NCBI RefSeq assembly: GCF_900104845.1 | Contig: NZ_FNSR01000001.1 | Coordinates: 3,348,001-3,412,000 of the forward strand | Source of the DNA: Paraburkholderia caballeronis | GTDB taxonomy: Bacteria > Pseudomonadota > Gammaproteobacteria > Burkholderiales > Burkholderiaceae | DNA: 64,000 nucleotides | Direction: 5' to 3' | In this document: positions 54,081 to 64,000 of the stretch, in pieces | How positions within the stretch are numbered: the first letter of the stretch is position 1 | How the letters are laid out: each line of letters starts with the position of its first letter | Position numbers and translations under genes: made by a program | Notes under the pieces: model-generated | Database searches by the model: none | What the model was told of the DNA's origin: nothing | The model's input: only the letters and a program-made list of their open reading frames with translations

Positions 54081-54200
54081 TCAGGCCGCGAGCGCGCGAT
54101 CGACGAGCAGCGAAAACGCGACGGTGCGCAGCCCGCGGGCGGCGGCGGTGGTCGGAACCTGGGACGGCGCAGCGGCCGTGGACGGCGTAGTCGGTTGCAT
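54081..54200 (-). CDS. 39-codon ORF upstream of katA
   Basis: The ORF encodes a 39-residue peptide that starts MQPTTPSTAAAPSQVPTTAA and ends LLVDRALAA. Its ATG follows AGGAGGAAGTG, a nearly ideal ribosome site, and its stop is 57 bases before the katA start codon. The codons look like those of neighbouring genes. It could be a short leader ORF coupled to katA translation or a true small protein. There are no known-family matches that I can recognise. Confidence 0.5.
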   Translation of the reverse strand: MQPTTPSTAAAPSQVPTTAAARGLRTVAFSLLVDRALAA

Positions 54201-54240
54201 CACTTCCTCCTGGTGGACACGATCGGAATCGATGAAGCAC

Positions 54241-54300
54241 ACTATAACAATACTATCGATATCTAGTTTTTGATTTATTTAATCTATTCAATAGGCGACA
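54241..54300 (-). promoter_or_regulatory. AT-rich katA promoter with candidate OxyR sites
   Basis: This ~60-base island is strongly AT-rich between GC-rich genes. On the minus strand a -10-like TATAGT is present without a matching -35, as expected for an activator-dependent promoter. A perfect palindrome CTATTCAATAG (54284-54294) and several ATAG/CTAT half-sites resemble parts of the OxyR tetramer motif (ATAG-N7-CTAT-N7-ATAG-N7-CTAT). The full four-part spacing is not matched, so OxyR control is inferred. Confidence 0.45.
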
Positions 54301-54445
54301 TCTGGCGCCTGGCGGCGAGTGCCGCGACGAAGGACTTCGGGAGAGAGGCGGAGCGCCAGCAGGCAGGCTGGCGGCGCAATGCAGACGGGGAAATCCGACG
54401 ACGGCGGCGCGGCGAGCCGGACGGCCTGCGCGCCGCGCCAGCGGT

Positions 54446-55405
54446 TTACGCGGCGACTTCCGGCGCTTCGAGCTTCTTCACGCCCGGCAGGTCGCACGCG
54501 TTGATCGCGTCGACGATCGCTTCGATCGCGGGCATGCGCGTGAAACTCTTGCGCCACGCGAGCACGACGCGGCGGTCCGGCACCGGCTCGTCGAACGGCA
54601 CGTACGACAGCAGGCCCGAATCGACGCCGCCCGCGTGCGGCTTCACTTCATGCACCGACATCCGCGGCAGCACGGTGATGCCGACGCCGCTCGCGACCAT
54701 GTGCCGGATCGTCTCCAGCGACGACCCCTCGAACGTCTTCTGAATGCCGTCCGCGTTCTGCGAGAAACGCATCAGTTCCGGGCAGACGCCGAGCACGTGA
54801 TCGCGGAAGCAGTGGCCGCTGCCGAGCAGCAGCATCGTTTCCTGCTTCAGGTCGTCCGGGTCGATCTTCGCGCGCTTTTCCCACGCGTGGCCGGACGGCA
54901 GCGCGACGACGAACGGCTCGTCGTACAGCGGACGCAGCGTGAGGCCGGTTTCCGGGAACGGCAGCGCCATGATCGCGACGTCGATCTCGCCCTGCTTCAG
55001 CAGTTCGATCAGCTTCAGCGTGTAGTTCTCCTGCAGCATCAGCGGCATCTGCGGCACGCGCTTGATCATCTGCTTGACGAGCGTCGGCAGCAGATACGGC
55101 CCGATCGTATAGATCACGCCGAGCCGCAGCGGCCCGACCAGCGGGTCCTTGCCCTGCTTCGCGATCTCCTTGATCGCGAGCGTCTGTTCGAGCACGCGCT
55201 GCGCCTGGGTGACGATCTGCTCGCCGATCGGCGTCACGCTGACCTCGCTCGTGCCGCGCTCGAAAATCTGCACGTTCAGTTCGTCTTCCAGCTTCTTGAT
55301 CGCCACCGACAGCGTCGGCTGGCTCACGAAGCAGGCTTCGGCCGCCCGCCCGAAGTGGCGCTCGCGGGCTACGGCGACGATGTATTTCAGTTCAGTGAGC
55401 GTCAT
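54446..55405 (-). CDS. oxyR: Peroxide-sensing LysR-type regulator OxyR
   Basis: OxyR activates antioxidant genes after forming an intramolecular disulfide. The 319-residue protein has the LysR helix-turn-helix (RERHFGRAAEACFVSQPTLSVAIKKLE). It also has the two redox cysteines exactly at Cys199 and Cys208 in GSGHCFRDHVLGVCPELM, the same numbers as in E. coli. It lies directly upstream of the katA promoter region and in the same orientation. An inverted repeat in its own upstream region is a candidate autoregulatory site. The ribosome site is weak (GGTCCCCA). Confidence 0.97.
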   Translation of the reverse strand: MTLTELKYIVAVARERHFGRAAEACFVSQPTLSVAIKKLEDELNVQIFERGTSEVSVTPIGEQIVTQAQRVLEQTLAIKEIAKQGKDPLVGPLRLGVIYTIGPYLLPTLVKQMIKRVPQMPLMLQENYTLKLIELLKQGEIDVAIMALPFPETGLTLRPLYDEPFVVALPSGHAWEKRAKIDPDDLKQETMLLLGSGHCFRDHVLGVCPELMRFSQNADGIQKTFEGSSLETIRHMVASGVGITVLPRMSVHEVKPHAGGVDSGLLSYVPFDEPVPDRRVVLAWRKSFTRMPAIEAIVDAINACDLPGVKKLEAPEVAA

Positions 55406-55432
55406 TGGGGACCAATCGAGAAAGGGGAATCA

Positions 55433-55455
55433 ATAGGTTCTAGTTATACACCTAT
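55433..55455. promoter_or_regulatory. ATAGGT inverted repeat upstream of oxyR
   Basis: ATAGGT and ACCTAT face each other across 11 bases, 28 bases before the oxyR start codon. ATAG/CTAT ends are typical OxyR contacts, and LysR-type regulators usually bind their own promoter. Autoregulation is therefore likely but not shown by sequence alone. Confidence 0.45.
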
Positions 55456-55537
55456 CGTGTCGATTAGCCAATATTCAAAGCCCAATGCGGGGACGGAACG
55501 GGATCGAGGTCGGCCGGCGAGACAAATGACGCGTGCG

Positions 55538-58015
55538 TCACGCCTTCAGGTAGTGCTCGCGCGCGCCGAGCCAACGGTTCAGGTGCTGCGTGACGACGTG
55601 CGGGTAGTCGCGCAACAGTCGTTCGGCCGCGCCGCGCGCGGGCTCGATCAGCCAGCCGTCGTTTTCGAGGCTCGCGAAGCGCAGCATCGCGGCGCCGGAC
55701 TGGCGCGCGCCGAGGAATTCGCCGGGACCGCGGATTTCGAGGTCGCGGCGCGCGATCTCGAAACCATCGGTCGTCTCGCGCATTGTCTTGAGCCGCTCGC
55801 GGCCGGTCAGCGACAGCGGCCCGCTGTACAGCAGCACGCAGACCGACGCGGTGCTGCCGCGCCCGACCCGCCCGCGCAACTGGTGCAACTGCGCGAGGCC
55901 GAACCGCTCCGCGTGCTCGATCACCATCAGCGACGCGTTCGGCACGTCGACGCCGACTTCGATCACCGTCGTCGCGACCAGCAACTGCACCTCGTTGCGC
56001 GAGAAGCCGTCCATCACCGCGGCCTTGTCGGCCGGCGCGAGGCGGCCGTGCACGAGGCCGACCGTCAGTTCCGGCAGCGCGGCGACCAGCGTTTCATAGG
56101 TCTCGACCGCGGTTTGCAGTTGCAGCGTCTCGCTTTCCTCGATCAGCGGACACACCCAGTACACCTGGCGGCCCGTCAGCGCGGCTTCGCGCACGCGCGC
56201 GATCACCTCGTCGCGGCGGCCGTCGGCGATGAGTTTCGTCAGGATCGGCGTGCGGCCCGGCGGCAGTTCGTCGATCGTCGAGATTTCCAGGTCGGCGTAA
56301 TACGTCATCGCGAGCGTGCGCGGAATCGGCGTCGCGGACATCATCAACTGGTGCGGCTGGAACTCGCGCGCGCCGTCGGCCGGCGACTTCGCGTTCTGCG
56401 CCTTCGCGCGCAGCGCGAGCCGCTGCTCGACGCCGAACCGGTGCTGCTCGTCGACGATCACGAGACCGAGCCGCGCGAACTCGACCGCGTCCTGGATGAT
56501 CGCGTGCGTGCCGATCACCAGTTGCGCGGTGCCGAGCGCCGCCGCTTCGAGCGCCGCGCGCTTCTCCTTCGCCCTCAGGCTGCCGGCGAGCCACGCGACC
56601 TGCACGCCGAGCGGTTCGAGCCAGCCGCGCAGCTTGCGCGCATGCTGCTCCGCGAGGATTTCGGTCGGCGCCATCAGCGCGGCCTGATAACCGGCGTCGA
56701 TCGCCTGCGCCGCCGCGAGCGCGGCCACGACGGTCTTGCCGCTGCCGACGTCGCCCTGCAACAGCCGCTGCATCGGATGCGGCTGCGTGAGGTCGCGCGA
56801 AATCTCGCCGACGACGCGCTGCTGCGCGCCGGTCAGCGCGAACGGCAGCGCCGCGCGCAGCCGCGCGACGAGCGAGTCGCCGGCCGCGTCGCGCAGCGGC
56901 ATCGCCGGCGCGGCGCGCGTGCGCCGCTCCTCGTGCGCGCGCTTCAGCGACAGTTGCTGCGCGAGCAGCTCCTCGAACTTGATCCGCGTCCATGCCGGAT
57001 GGCTGCCGTCGATCAGCGCGGTTTCGTCCGCATCGACCGGCGGATGGTGCAGCGTCTTCACCGCGTCGGTCAGCGCCGGCACGCCGAGCGGCGCAAGGAA
57101 CTCGCGGACGACCGGCTCCGGCAGCAGTTCGGGCAGTTCGGTCCGGGCGACCGCGTTGTCGATCGCCTTGCGCAGATACGCCTGGCTCACGCCGGCCGTC
57201 GACGGATAGACCGGCGTCAGCGCCTGCGGCAGCGGCGTGTCGCCGTCGACGATGCGCACCGCCGGGTGCACCATCTCCATCCCGAAAAAACCGCCGCGCA
57301 CGTCGCCGCGCACCCGCAGCCGCTTGCCCGGCGCCATCTGCGCGACCTGCGAGCCGTAGAAGTTCAGGAAGCGCAGCACCAGTTCGTCGCCGGCGTCGTC
57401 GCGCAGCTTCACCAGCAACTGGCGGCGCGGCCGGTACGCGATCTCGTTGTCGAACACGACGCCTTCGGTCTGCGCGATGCCGCCCGGCAGCAGTTCGCCG
57501 ATCGGCGTCAGCGTCGTCTCGTCCTCGTAGCGCATCGGCAGGTGCAGCACGAGGTCGATTCCGCGCGTGAGGCCGAGCTTCGCGAGACGGTCGGCGGTTT
57601 TGGTGACGGCGGGTTTGGCCCTGGCCGGCTTTTCCTTCGCGGATCGGGTCTTTCGCGACGGGCTATCGTCGTTGGCGGCGTCGGATTCGCCGTCCGCGTC
57701 CGGCTTCGCGTTCGCGTCGTCTTTCTTGCGGCGGCCTGCGGCGGCGCGAGGCGTCGCTCGCGCATCGGCTGCGCCGGATGGCGACGCGTCCGCTGCGGGC
57801 GATGCCGAAGAATCGAACCGCGCGTCGACGTCCTGCATCGGGCCGGCGTCGTGCGCGCGTCCGTGCGGATCGCCGGTCCCCTGCCCGATCTCGCCGCGCC
57901 GAAGCACGCCGCCGCCCGCCGTCCGCTTCGCACCGCGCGCGCCGTCCGCCGCGGGCTCGCGCGGATCGTTCGCGGGATCGGTTTCGGACATCCAACGACT
58001 GACGGACGAGGGCAT
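55538..58015 (-). CDS. recG: ATP-dependent DNA helicase RecG
   Basis: RecG remodels stalled replication forks and branch-migrates Holliday junctions. The protein of about 825 residues has the wedge/OB domain (TRGIDLVLHLPMRYEDETTLTPI). The helicase core has QRVVGEISRDL, Walker A LLQGDVGSGKTVVA, APTEILAEQHARKL, the DExH-type box VIVDEQHRFGVEQR, MSATPIPRTLAMTYYADLE and the final helicase domain VGRGSTASVCVLLY. RecG is usually near 690 residues; the extra ~125 residues are a charged, Ala/Lys/Asp-rich N-terminal extension. The start is uncertain: ATG at 58015 (weak GAAG upstream) or ATG at 57991. It is divergent from queA. Confidence 0.93.
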   Translation of the reverse strand: MPSSVSRWMSETDPANDPREPAADGARGAKRTAGGGVLRRGEIGQGTGDPHGRAHDAGPMQDVDARFDSSASPAADASPSGAADARATPRAAAGRRKKDDANAKPDADGESDAANDDSPSRKTRSAKEKPARAKPAVTKTADRLAKLGLTRGIDLVLHLPMRYEDETTLTPIGELLPGGIAQTEGVVFDNEIAYRPRRQLLVKLRDDAGDELVLRFLNFYGSQVAQMAPGKRLRVRGDVRGGFFGMEMVHPAVRIVDGDTPLPQALTPVYPSTAGVSQAYLRKAIDNAVARTELPELLPEPVVREFLAPLGVPALTDAVKTLHHPPVDADETALIDGSHPAWTRIKFEELLAQQLSLKRAHEERRTRAAPAMPLRDAAGDSLVARLRAALPFALTGAQQRVVGEISRDLTQPHPMQRLLQGDVGSGKTVVAALAAAQAIDAGYQAALMAPTEILAEQHARKLRGWLEPLGVQVAWLAGSLRAKEKRAALEAAALGTAQLVIGTHAIIQDAVEFARLGLVIVDEQHRFGVEQRLALRAKAQNAKSPADGAREFQPHQLMMSATPIPRTLAMTYYADLEISTIDELPPGRTPILTKLIADGRRDEVIARVREAALTGRQVYWVCPLIEESETLQLQTAVETYETLVAALPELTVGLVHGRLAPADKAAVMDGFSRNEVQLLVATTVIEVGVDVPNASLMVIEHAERFGLAQLHQLRGRVGRGSTASVCVLLYSGPLSLTGRERLKTMRETTDGFEIARRDLEIRGPGEFLGARQSGAAMLRFASLENDGWLIEPARGAAERLLRDYPHVVTQHLNRWLGAREHYLKA

Positions 58016-58218
58016 GAGCAGCTTCACAAGTACAATATCGGCTTTCCAGCAGCGCGCGGTTCGGGCGCGCCGCCGTGGCGGTCCTCGCAACATGGGCGTC
58101 GCGGCGGGTTGCGCCGTCCCGCAATCATAGCCGCTCGGCACCGGCCGGCGGCGCATTCCGGCGGCGATCGCCGCACGGCGCCCCTGCGCCATCCCGCATT
58201 CCTGTCTTATCTGGCCGC

Positions 58219-59274
58219 ATGTTCAAGCTTTCCGATTTCGATTTCGACCTGCCTGCCGAGCTGATCGCGCAGACCGCGCTGCCCGAGCGCAGCGCGAGCC
58301 GTCTGCTTGAGGTGGACAACCTCGCGCAGCCGCCGCGGCTCGTCGATCGCCGTTTTGCCGAGTTGCCCGGCTGCCTTGCGCCGGGCGACCTGCTCGTGTT
58401 CAACGATACCCGCGTGCTGAAGGCGCGCTTCTTCGGCCAGAAGGCCAGCGGCGGCAAGATCGAGGTGCTGGTCGAGCGGCTGACCGGCGCGCGCACCGCG
58501 CTCGCGCAGATCCGCGCGAGCAAGAGCCCCGCGCCGGGCACGACGCTGCGCCTCGCGGACGCGTTCGACGTGACGGTCGGCGAGCGCGTCGAGCCGTTCT
58601 ACACGCTGCATTTTCCGGACGACTGCCTGACGCTGATCGAGCAATATGGCCGCCTGCCGCTGCCGCCGTACATCACGCACGACGCGGACGCGACCGACGA
58701 AACGCGCTACCAGACGGTGTTCGCGCGCAATCCGGGCGCGGTCGCCGCGCCGACCGCCGGGCTGCACTTCGACGACGCGCTGCTCGCGCGGCTGGACGAA
58801 CGCGGCATCGAGCGCGCGACGCTGACGCTGCACGTCGGCGCAGGCACGTTCCAGCCGGTGCGGGTCGAGAACATCGCGGAGCATCAGATGCACAGCGAGT
58901 GGTACGAGCTGCCGCAATCGCTGGTGGACCGGATCGCCGCGACGCGCGCGCGCGGCGGGCGCGTGGTCGCGGTCGGCACGACGTCGATGCGCGCGCTGGA
59001 AGCGGCCGCGCGCGACGCGGAGAACGCCGGCCGGCCGCTTGCGGCGACCGCGGCGGAAACGGACATTTTCATCACGCCGGGTTACCGGTTCCGCGTCGTG
59101 GACCGGCTGGTGACGAATTTTCATTTGCCGAAGTCGACGTTGCTGATGCTGGTGTCCGCGTTCGCGGGAATGGAGACGATCCGGGCCGCGTATCGGCATG
59201 CGATCGACGAGCGTTACCGGTTTTTCAGCTATGGCGACGCAATGCTGTTATGCCGGCAGGAGCAGGCTCTTTAG
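58219..59274 (+). CDS. queA: S-adenosylmethionine:tRNA ribosyltransferase-isomerase QueA
   Basis: QueA makes epoxyqueuosine in tRNA by transferring the ribosyl part of S-adenosylmethionine to preQ1. The 351-residue protein shows [30 protein letters not shown] and [61 protein letters not shown] and [18 protein letters not shown] follow. The start gives the conserved [12 protein letters not shown] with no extension; upstream in-frame sequence is not conserved. It is immediately upstream of tgt, the classical queuosine pair. Confidence 0.97.
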   Translation: MFKLSDFDFDLPAELIAQTALPERSASRLLEVDNLAQPPRLVDRRFAELPGCLAPGDLLVFNDTRVLKARFFGQKASGGKIEVLVERLTGARTALAQIRASKSPAPGTTLRLADAFDVTVGERVEPFYTLHFPDDCLTLIEQYGRLPLPPYITHDADATDETRYQTVFARNPGAVAAPTAGLHFDDALLARLDERGIERATLTLHVGAGTFQPVRVENIAEHQMHSEWYELPQSLVDRIAATRARGGRVVAVGTTSMRALEAAARDAENAGRPLAATAAETDIFITPGYRFRVVDRLVTNFHLPKSTLLMLVSAFAGMETIRAAYRHAIDERYRFFSYGDAMLLCRQEQAL

Positions 59275-60603
<1,329 letters not shown>

Positions 60604-60867
60604 CTCGTCGCGCATCATCGTCACGCACACGCAGCGCGCGGATCGCGGCCGGGGTTTGCCGGCTTCGTTCAACCCGCGCGCTGCGCGCATCGTCGCGAAA
60701 GGCTCGACACACATTACAATCGCCTTTCGCGACAGATGCAGGCGAGCCGCGGCGATCCTCAATAACAGCTTGATCGGAAAGCCATATCGGCCGCGTCGTC
60801 GCGCCCGGCGCCGGTGGTAGAATAACCGGCTTGCTTTTTGACCGTATCCACGAACGGAGAGACCAAC

Positions 60868-61197
60868 GTGTCGTTCATTTCCAACGCCTTCGCACAAGGC
60901 TCCGCAGCCGGCGGCGCAGAATCGAGCCTGATGAGCTTCCTGCCGCTGATCCTGATGTTCGCCGTGCTGTACTTCATCATGATCCGTCCGCAGATGAAGC
61001 GCCAGAAGGAACATCGCAACATGCTCGCCGCGATGGCGAAGGGCGACGAAGTCATCACGAGCGGCGGCATCGTCGGCAAGGTGACGAAGGTCGACGAGGC
61101 GTATGTCGGCGTCGAGATCTCGGAAGGCACCGAAATCACCGTGCAGAAGTCGTCGGTTTCGACGATCCTGCCGAAGGGCACGATCAAGTCGCTGTAA
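60868..61197 (+). CDS. yajC: Preprotein translocase auxiliary subunit YajC
   Basis: YajC is a small membrane protein associated with SecDF-YidC in protein export. The 109-residue protein has the usual short N-terminus MSFISNAFAQ and a single hydrophobic helix LLPLILMFAVLYFIMIRPQMKRQKEH-type region. The conserved cytoplasmic part GDEVITSGGIVGKVTKVDE follows. I chose the GTG giving MSFISNAFAQ because GGAGAG lies just upstream; an in-frame ATG ten codons earlier is less typical. It lies at the usual place before secD. Confidence 0.95.
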   Translation: MSFISNAFAQGSAAGGAESSLMSFLPLILMFAVLYFIMIRPQMKRQKEHRNMLAAMAKGDEVITSGGIVGKVTKVDEAYVGVEISEGTEITVQKSSVSTILPKGTIKSL

Positions 61198-61318
61198 GAC
61201 CTGCTCCTTCAGGCGTCGTCCAGAACGGCCTGTCGCGTCCGGCGCCGCGTCTTCTCCCGAAGGCCGCGCCGGACGCCGCGCTTCAAAAGGCAACTCCCCT
61301 CTCTCGTTGGGCCATCCA

Positions 61319-63367
61319 ATGAACCGTTATCCCCTCTGGAAATATGTCGTGATGCTGGTGGCGCTCGTCATCGGCCTCGTGTACACATTGCCCAATTTCT
61401 TCGGCGAAGCGCCGGCGGTCCAGGTGTCGAGCGGCAAGGCGACCGTCCGGCTCGACGCGGGCACGCTCGCGCAGGTCGAGACCGCGCTCGCCGGCAGCCA
61501 GATCAAGGCCGACGACGTGACGTTCGACAACTCGTCGACGAACGCGAACATCCGCGTGCGCGTCGCGGACACCGACACGCAACTGCGCGTGAAGGACCTG
61601 CTGCAAAAGGCGCTGAACGCCGATCCGAACGATCCGCAGTACATCGTCGCGCTGAACCTGCAGAGCGCGTCGCCGCGCTGGCTGACCGCGCTGCGCGCGC
61701 TGCCGATGTACCTCGGCCTCGACCTGCGCGGCGGCGTCCACTTCCTGCTGCAGGTGGACATGGCCGGCGCGCTGAACAAGAAGCTCGATTCCGACGCGGC
61801 CGACGCCCGCGCGCTGCTGCGCGAGCGCAACATCCGCGACGGCGGCGTGAACCGCGCCGACCAGTCGGTCGTGATCAACTTCGCGGACCCGGCGACGGCC
61901 GACGAGGCGCGCGCCGCGCTCGCGACCGGCGTGTCCGAACTGCAATGGGCGAGCCGCAACGCGCCGGACGGCGGTTATCAGCTGGTCGGCACGTTCACGC
62001 CGGCGGTGATGCGCTCGGTGCAGGACGCCGCGCTGAAGCAGAACATCACGACGCTGCACAACCGCGTGAACGAACTCGGCGTCGCGGAGCCGGTGATCCA
62101 GCAGCAGGGCAGCGACCGCATCGTCGTCGAACTGCCGGGCGTGCAGGACACCGCGAAGGCGAAGGACATCATCGGCCGCACCGCGACGCTCGAAGCGCGC
62201 CTCGCGAATCCCGTGCTGCTGCATCCGAGCCCGTCCGACCCGGTGCCGCCGGGCTACGAACTGTTCACGCAGGGCAACCAGACGCCGGTGCTGCTCTCGA
62301 AGCAGGTGATCTTCACCGGCGACCGCATCATCGACGCGTCGGCCGGCTTCGACGAGCATCAGCGCCCGTCCGTGAACATCCGTCTCGATTCGGCCGGCGG
62401 CCGCGCGGTGCGCAGCGTGTCGCGCGACAACATCGGCAAGCCGATGGCGATGGTGCTGTTCGAGAAGGGCAAGGGTGAAGTGCTGACCGTCGCGACGATC
62501 CAGTCCGAACTCGGCGACCGCTTCCAGATCACCGGCCAGCCGACCCCGCAGGCCGCGACCGACCTCGCGCTGCTGCTGCGCGCGGGCTCGCTCGCCGCGC
62601 CGATGGAAATCATCGAGGAACGCACGGTCGGCCCGAGCCTCGGCGCGGACAACATCCGCAAGGGTTTCGACTCGGTCGTGTACGGCTTCGCGGCGATCGC
62701 GGTGTTCATGATCGCGTACTACATGCTGTTCGGCCTGATCTCGGTGATCTCGCTGTCGGTGAACCTGCTGCTGCTGATCGCGATCCTGTCGATGCTGCAG
62801 GCCACGCTGACGCTGCCCGGCATCGCGGCCATCGCGCTCGCGCTCGGCATGGCGATCGACGCGAACGTGCTGATCAACGAGCGCGTGCGCGAAGAACTGC
62901 GCCGCGGCGCGGCCCCGCAACTCGCGATCCAGAACGGCTACCAGCACGCGTGGGCGACGATTCTCGACTCGAACGTGACCACGCTGATCGCCGGCCTCGC
63001 GCTGCTCGCGTTCGGCTCCGGCCCGGTGCGCGGCTTCGCGGTCGTCCACTGCATCGGCATCCTGACGTCGATGTTCTCGGCCGTGTTCTTCTCGCGCGGC
63101 CTCGTGAACCTGTGGTACGGCGGCAAGAAGAAGCTGAAGTCGCTCGCGATCGGCCAGGTGTGGCGGCCGGATTCGCTCGCGGCCGACGGCGCGCCCGCGC
63201 TCGCCAGCGACGCGGACGCCGGCACCGACACGGGCCGCGCGGTCGCCGCCGCGACGAAGAAGCCGCGCGGCGAAACGGCCGGCGCGAAAGCCGCGCCGCG
63301 CGCCGGCAAGCCGGTCGTGCGCCGCCGCACCGGCTCGACGCCTGGCAAACCGGGCTCGTCCCGCTGA
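61319..63367 (+). CDS. secD: Protein translocase subunit SecD
   Basis: SecD uses the proton-motive force to complete protein export through SecYEG. The 682-residue protein has an N-terminal helix (WKYVVMLVALVIGLVYTLPN). The large periplasmic domain has DLRGGVHFLLQVDM and ALKQNITTLHNRVNELGVAEPVIQQQG. Five C-terminal helices contain the conserved LGMAIDANVLINERVREEL and GSGPVRGFAVVHCIGILTSM. It has a Lys/Arg/Ala-rich C-terminal tail of about 60 residues. It precedes secF by 14 bases. Confidence 0.97.
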   Translation: MNRYPLWKYVVMLVALVIGLVYTLPNFFGEAPAVQVSSGKATVRLDAGTLAQVETALAGSQIKADDVTFDNSSTNANIRVRVADTDTQLRVKDLLQKALNADPNDPQYIVALNLQSASPRWLTALRALPMYLGLDLRGGVHFLLQVDMAGALNKKLDSDAADARALLRERNIRDGGVNRADQSVVINFADPATADEARAALATGVSELQWASRNAPDGGYQLVGTFTPAVMRSVQDAALKQNITTLHNRVNELGVAEPVIQQQGSDRIVVELPGVQDTAKAKDIIGRTATLEARLANPVLLHPSPSDPVPPGYELFTQGNQTPVLLSKQVIFTGDRIIDASAGFDEHQRPSVNIRLDSAGGRAVRSVSRDNIGKPMAMVLFEKGKGEVLTVATIQSELGDRFQITGQPTPQAATDLALLLRAGSLAAPMEIIEERTVGPSLGADNIRKGFDSVVYGFAAIAVFMIAYYMLFGLISVISLSVNLLLLIAILSMLQATLTLPGIAAIALALGMAIDANVLINERVREELRRGAAPQLAIQNGYQHAWATILDSNVTTLIAGLALLAFGSGPVRGFAVVHCIGILTSMFSAVFFSRGLVNLWYGGKKKLKSLAIGQVWRPDSLAADGAPALASDADAGTDTGRAVAAATKKPRGETAGAKAAPRAGKPVVRRRTGSTPGKPGSSR

Positions 63368-63381
63368 TCCCGGAGAACACG

Positions 63382-64000
63382 ATGGAATTTTTCCGCATCC
63401 GTAAAGACATTCCGTTCATGCAGCGCGCGTTGATCTTCAACGCGATCTCGCTCGTGACGTTCATCGCGGCGGTGTTCTTCCTGCTGCATCGCGGGCTGCA
63501 CCTGTCGGTCGAGTTCACCGGCGGCACGGTGATCGAGGTGCAGTATCCGCAGGCGCTCGAACTGGAGCCGGTGCGCGCGTCGCTCGCGCAGATCGGCTAC
63601 GCGGACGCGCAGGTGCAGAACTTCGGCACCTCGCGCGACGTGCTGATCCGCCTGCCGCTGAAGACCGGTCTCACGTCCGCGCAGCAGAGCGACCAGGTGA
63701 TGACGACGCTGAAGGCCGCGAATCCGCAGGTGCAGCTGCAGCGCGTCGAGTTCGTCGGCCCGCAGGTCGGCAAGGAACTCGCGACCGACGGGCTGCTCGC
63801 GCTCGCGTGCGTGGTCGCCGGCATCGTGATCTACCTGTCGTTCCGCTTCGAGTGGAAATACGCGGTGGCCGGCGTGCTCGCGAACCTGCACGACGTCGTG
63901 ATCATTCTCGGCTTCTTCGCGTTCTTCCAGTGGGAGTTCTCGCTGTCGGTGCTCGCGGCGGTGCTCGCGGTGCTCGGTTATTCGGTGAACGAGTCGGTCG
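63382..64000 (+). CDS. secF: Protein translocase subunit SecF (C-terminal part outside window)
   Basis: SecF is the partner of SecD in the Sec export complex. About 206 codons are visible before the right edge; family members are about 310-320 residues. The start MEFFRIRKDIPFMQRALIFN is followed by the first membrane helix. The periplasmic domain begins HLSVEFTGGTVIEVQYPQ. Helices containing LVVIIYLSFRFEWKYAVAGVLANLHDVVII-type and AVLAVLGYSVNESV residues complete the visible part. CGGAGA lies upstream of the ATG. It is the last gene of the queA-tgt-yajC-secDF series. Confidence 0.97.
   Translation, partial: MEFFRIRKDIPFMQRALIFNAISLVTFIAAVFFLLHRGLHLSVEFTGGTVIEVQYPQALELEPVRASLAQIGYADAQVQNFGTSRDVLIRLPLKTGLTSAQQSDQVMTTLKAANPQVQLQRVEFVGPQVGKELATDGLLALACVVAGIVIYLSFRFEWKYAVAGVLANLHDVVIILGFFAFFQWEFSLSVLAAVLAVLGYSVNESV

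Overview
The window is a very GC-rich chromosomal segment from a betaproteobacterium, almost certainly Burkholderiaceae (Burkholderia, Paraburkholderia or a close relative). This rests on the protein sequences, the strong G/C third-position bias and the gene orders glnE-yhdP-nitrilase-tldD, glcDEF-yggS-proC-ubiA and recG-queA-tgt-yajC-secDF. No rRNA, tRNA, insertion sequence, phage gene or CRISPR array was found. The layout is two housekeeping blocks around a large exopolysaccharide (EPS) locus.

Left block (1-11.6 kb): glnE (cut by the left edge), a giant YhdP/AsmA-like envelope protein, a nitrilase-superfamily amidase, tldD and aroG (DAHP synthase). Between tldD and aroG lies a complete transcription-attenuation leader. 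It has a promoter, a 22-codon leader peptide with seven consecutive aromatic codons (FYFYFFW) and a Rho-independent terminator about 100 bases before aroG. This is the most striking regulatory feature in the window.

EPS locus (11.6-41 kb): a Wzx/Wzy-type pathway resembling colanic acid. The minus-strand run is regulator (GlxA/AraC type) - manC - wcaJ - wza - wzc - gmd - fcl - glycosyltransferase - wcaI, followed by wcaF. It makes GDP-mannose and GDP-L-fucose, starts the lipid-linked unit and exports the chain. The 11.6-21.2 kb stretch carries four more glycosyltransferases, a Wzx-like flippase, a Wzy-like polymerase and a membrane acyltransferase on mixed strands. An exported GH39-like glycoside hydrolase, a GDP-mannose hydrolase, galU and a second GlxA/AraC paralogue close the locus. 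Both regulators have lost the DJ-1/PfpI nucleophile cysteine. No ugd, manB or Wzb-type phosphatase is present in the window.

Right block (41-64 kb): hmp with a near-perfect NsrR-type operator, a cobalamin adenosyltransferase, an FAD-linked D-lactate dehydrogenase-like gene next to glcDEF, yggS, proC and ubiA. Next is an oxidative-stress cluster read on the minus strand: oxyR, a 39-codon ORF, a monofunctional catalase, a 60-codon membrane ORF and dps. recG follows, then the divergent queA-tgt-yajC-secD-secF run, cut by the right edge inside secF.
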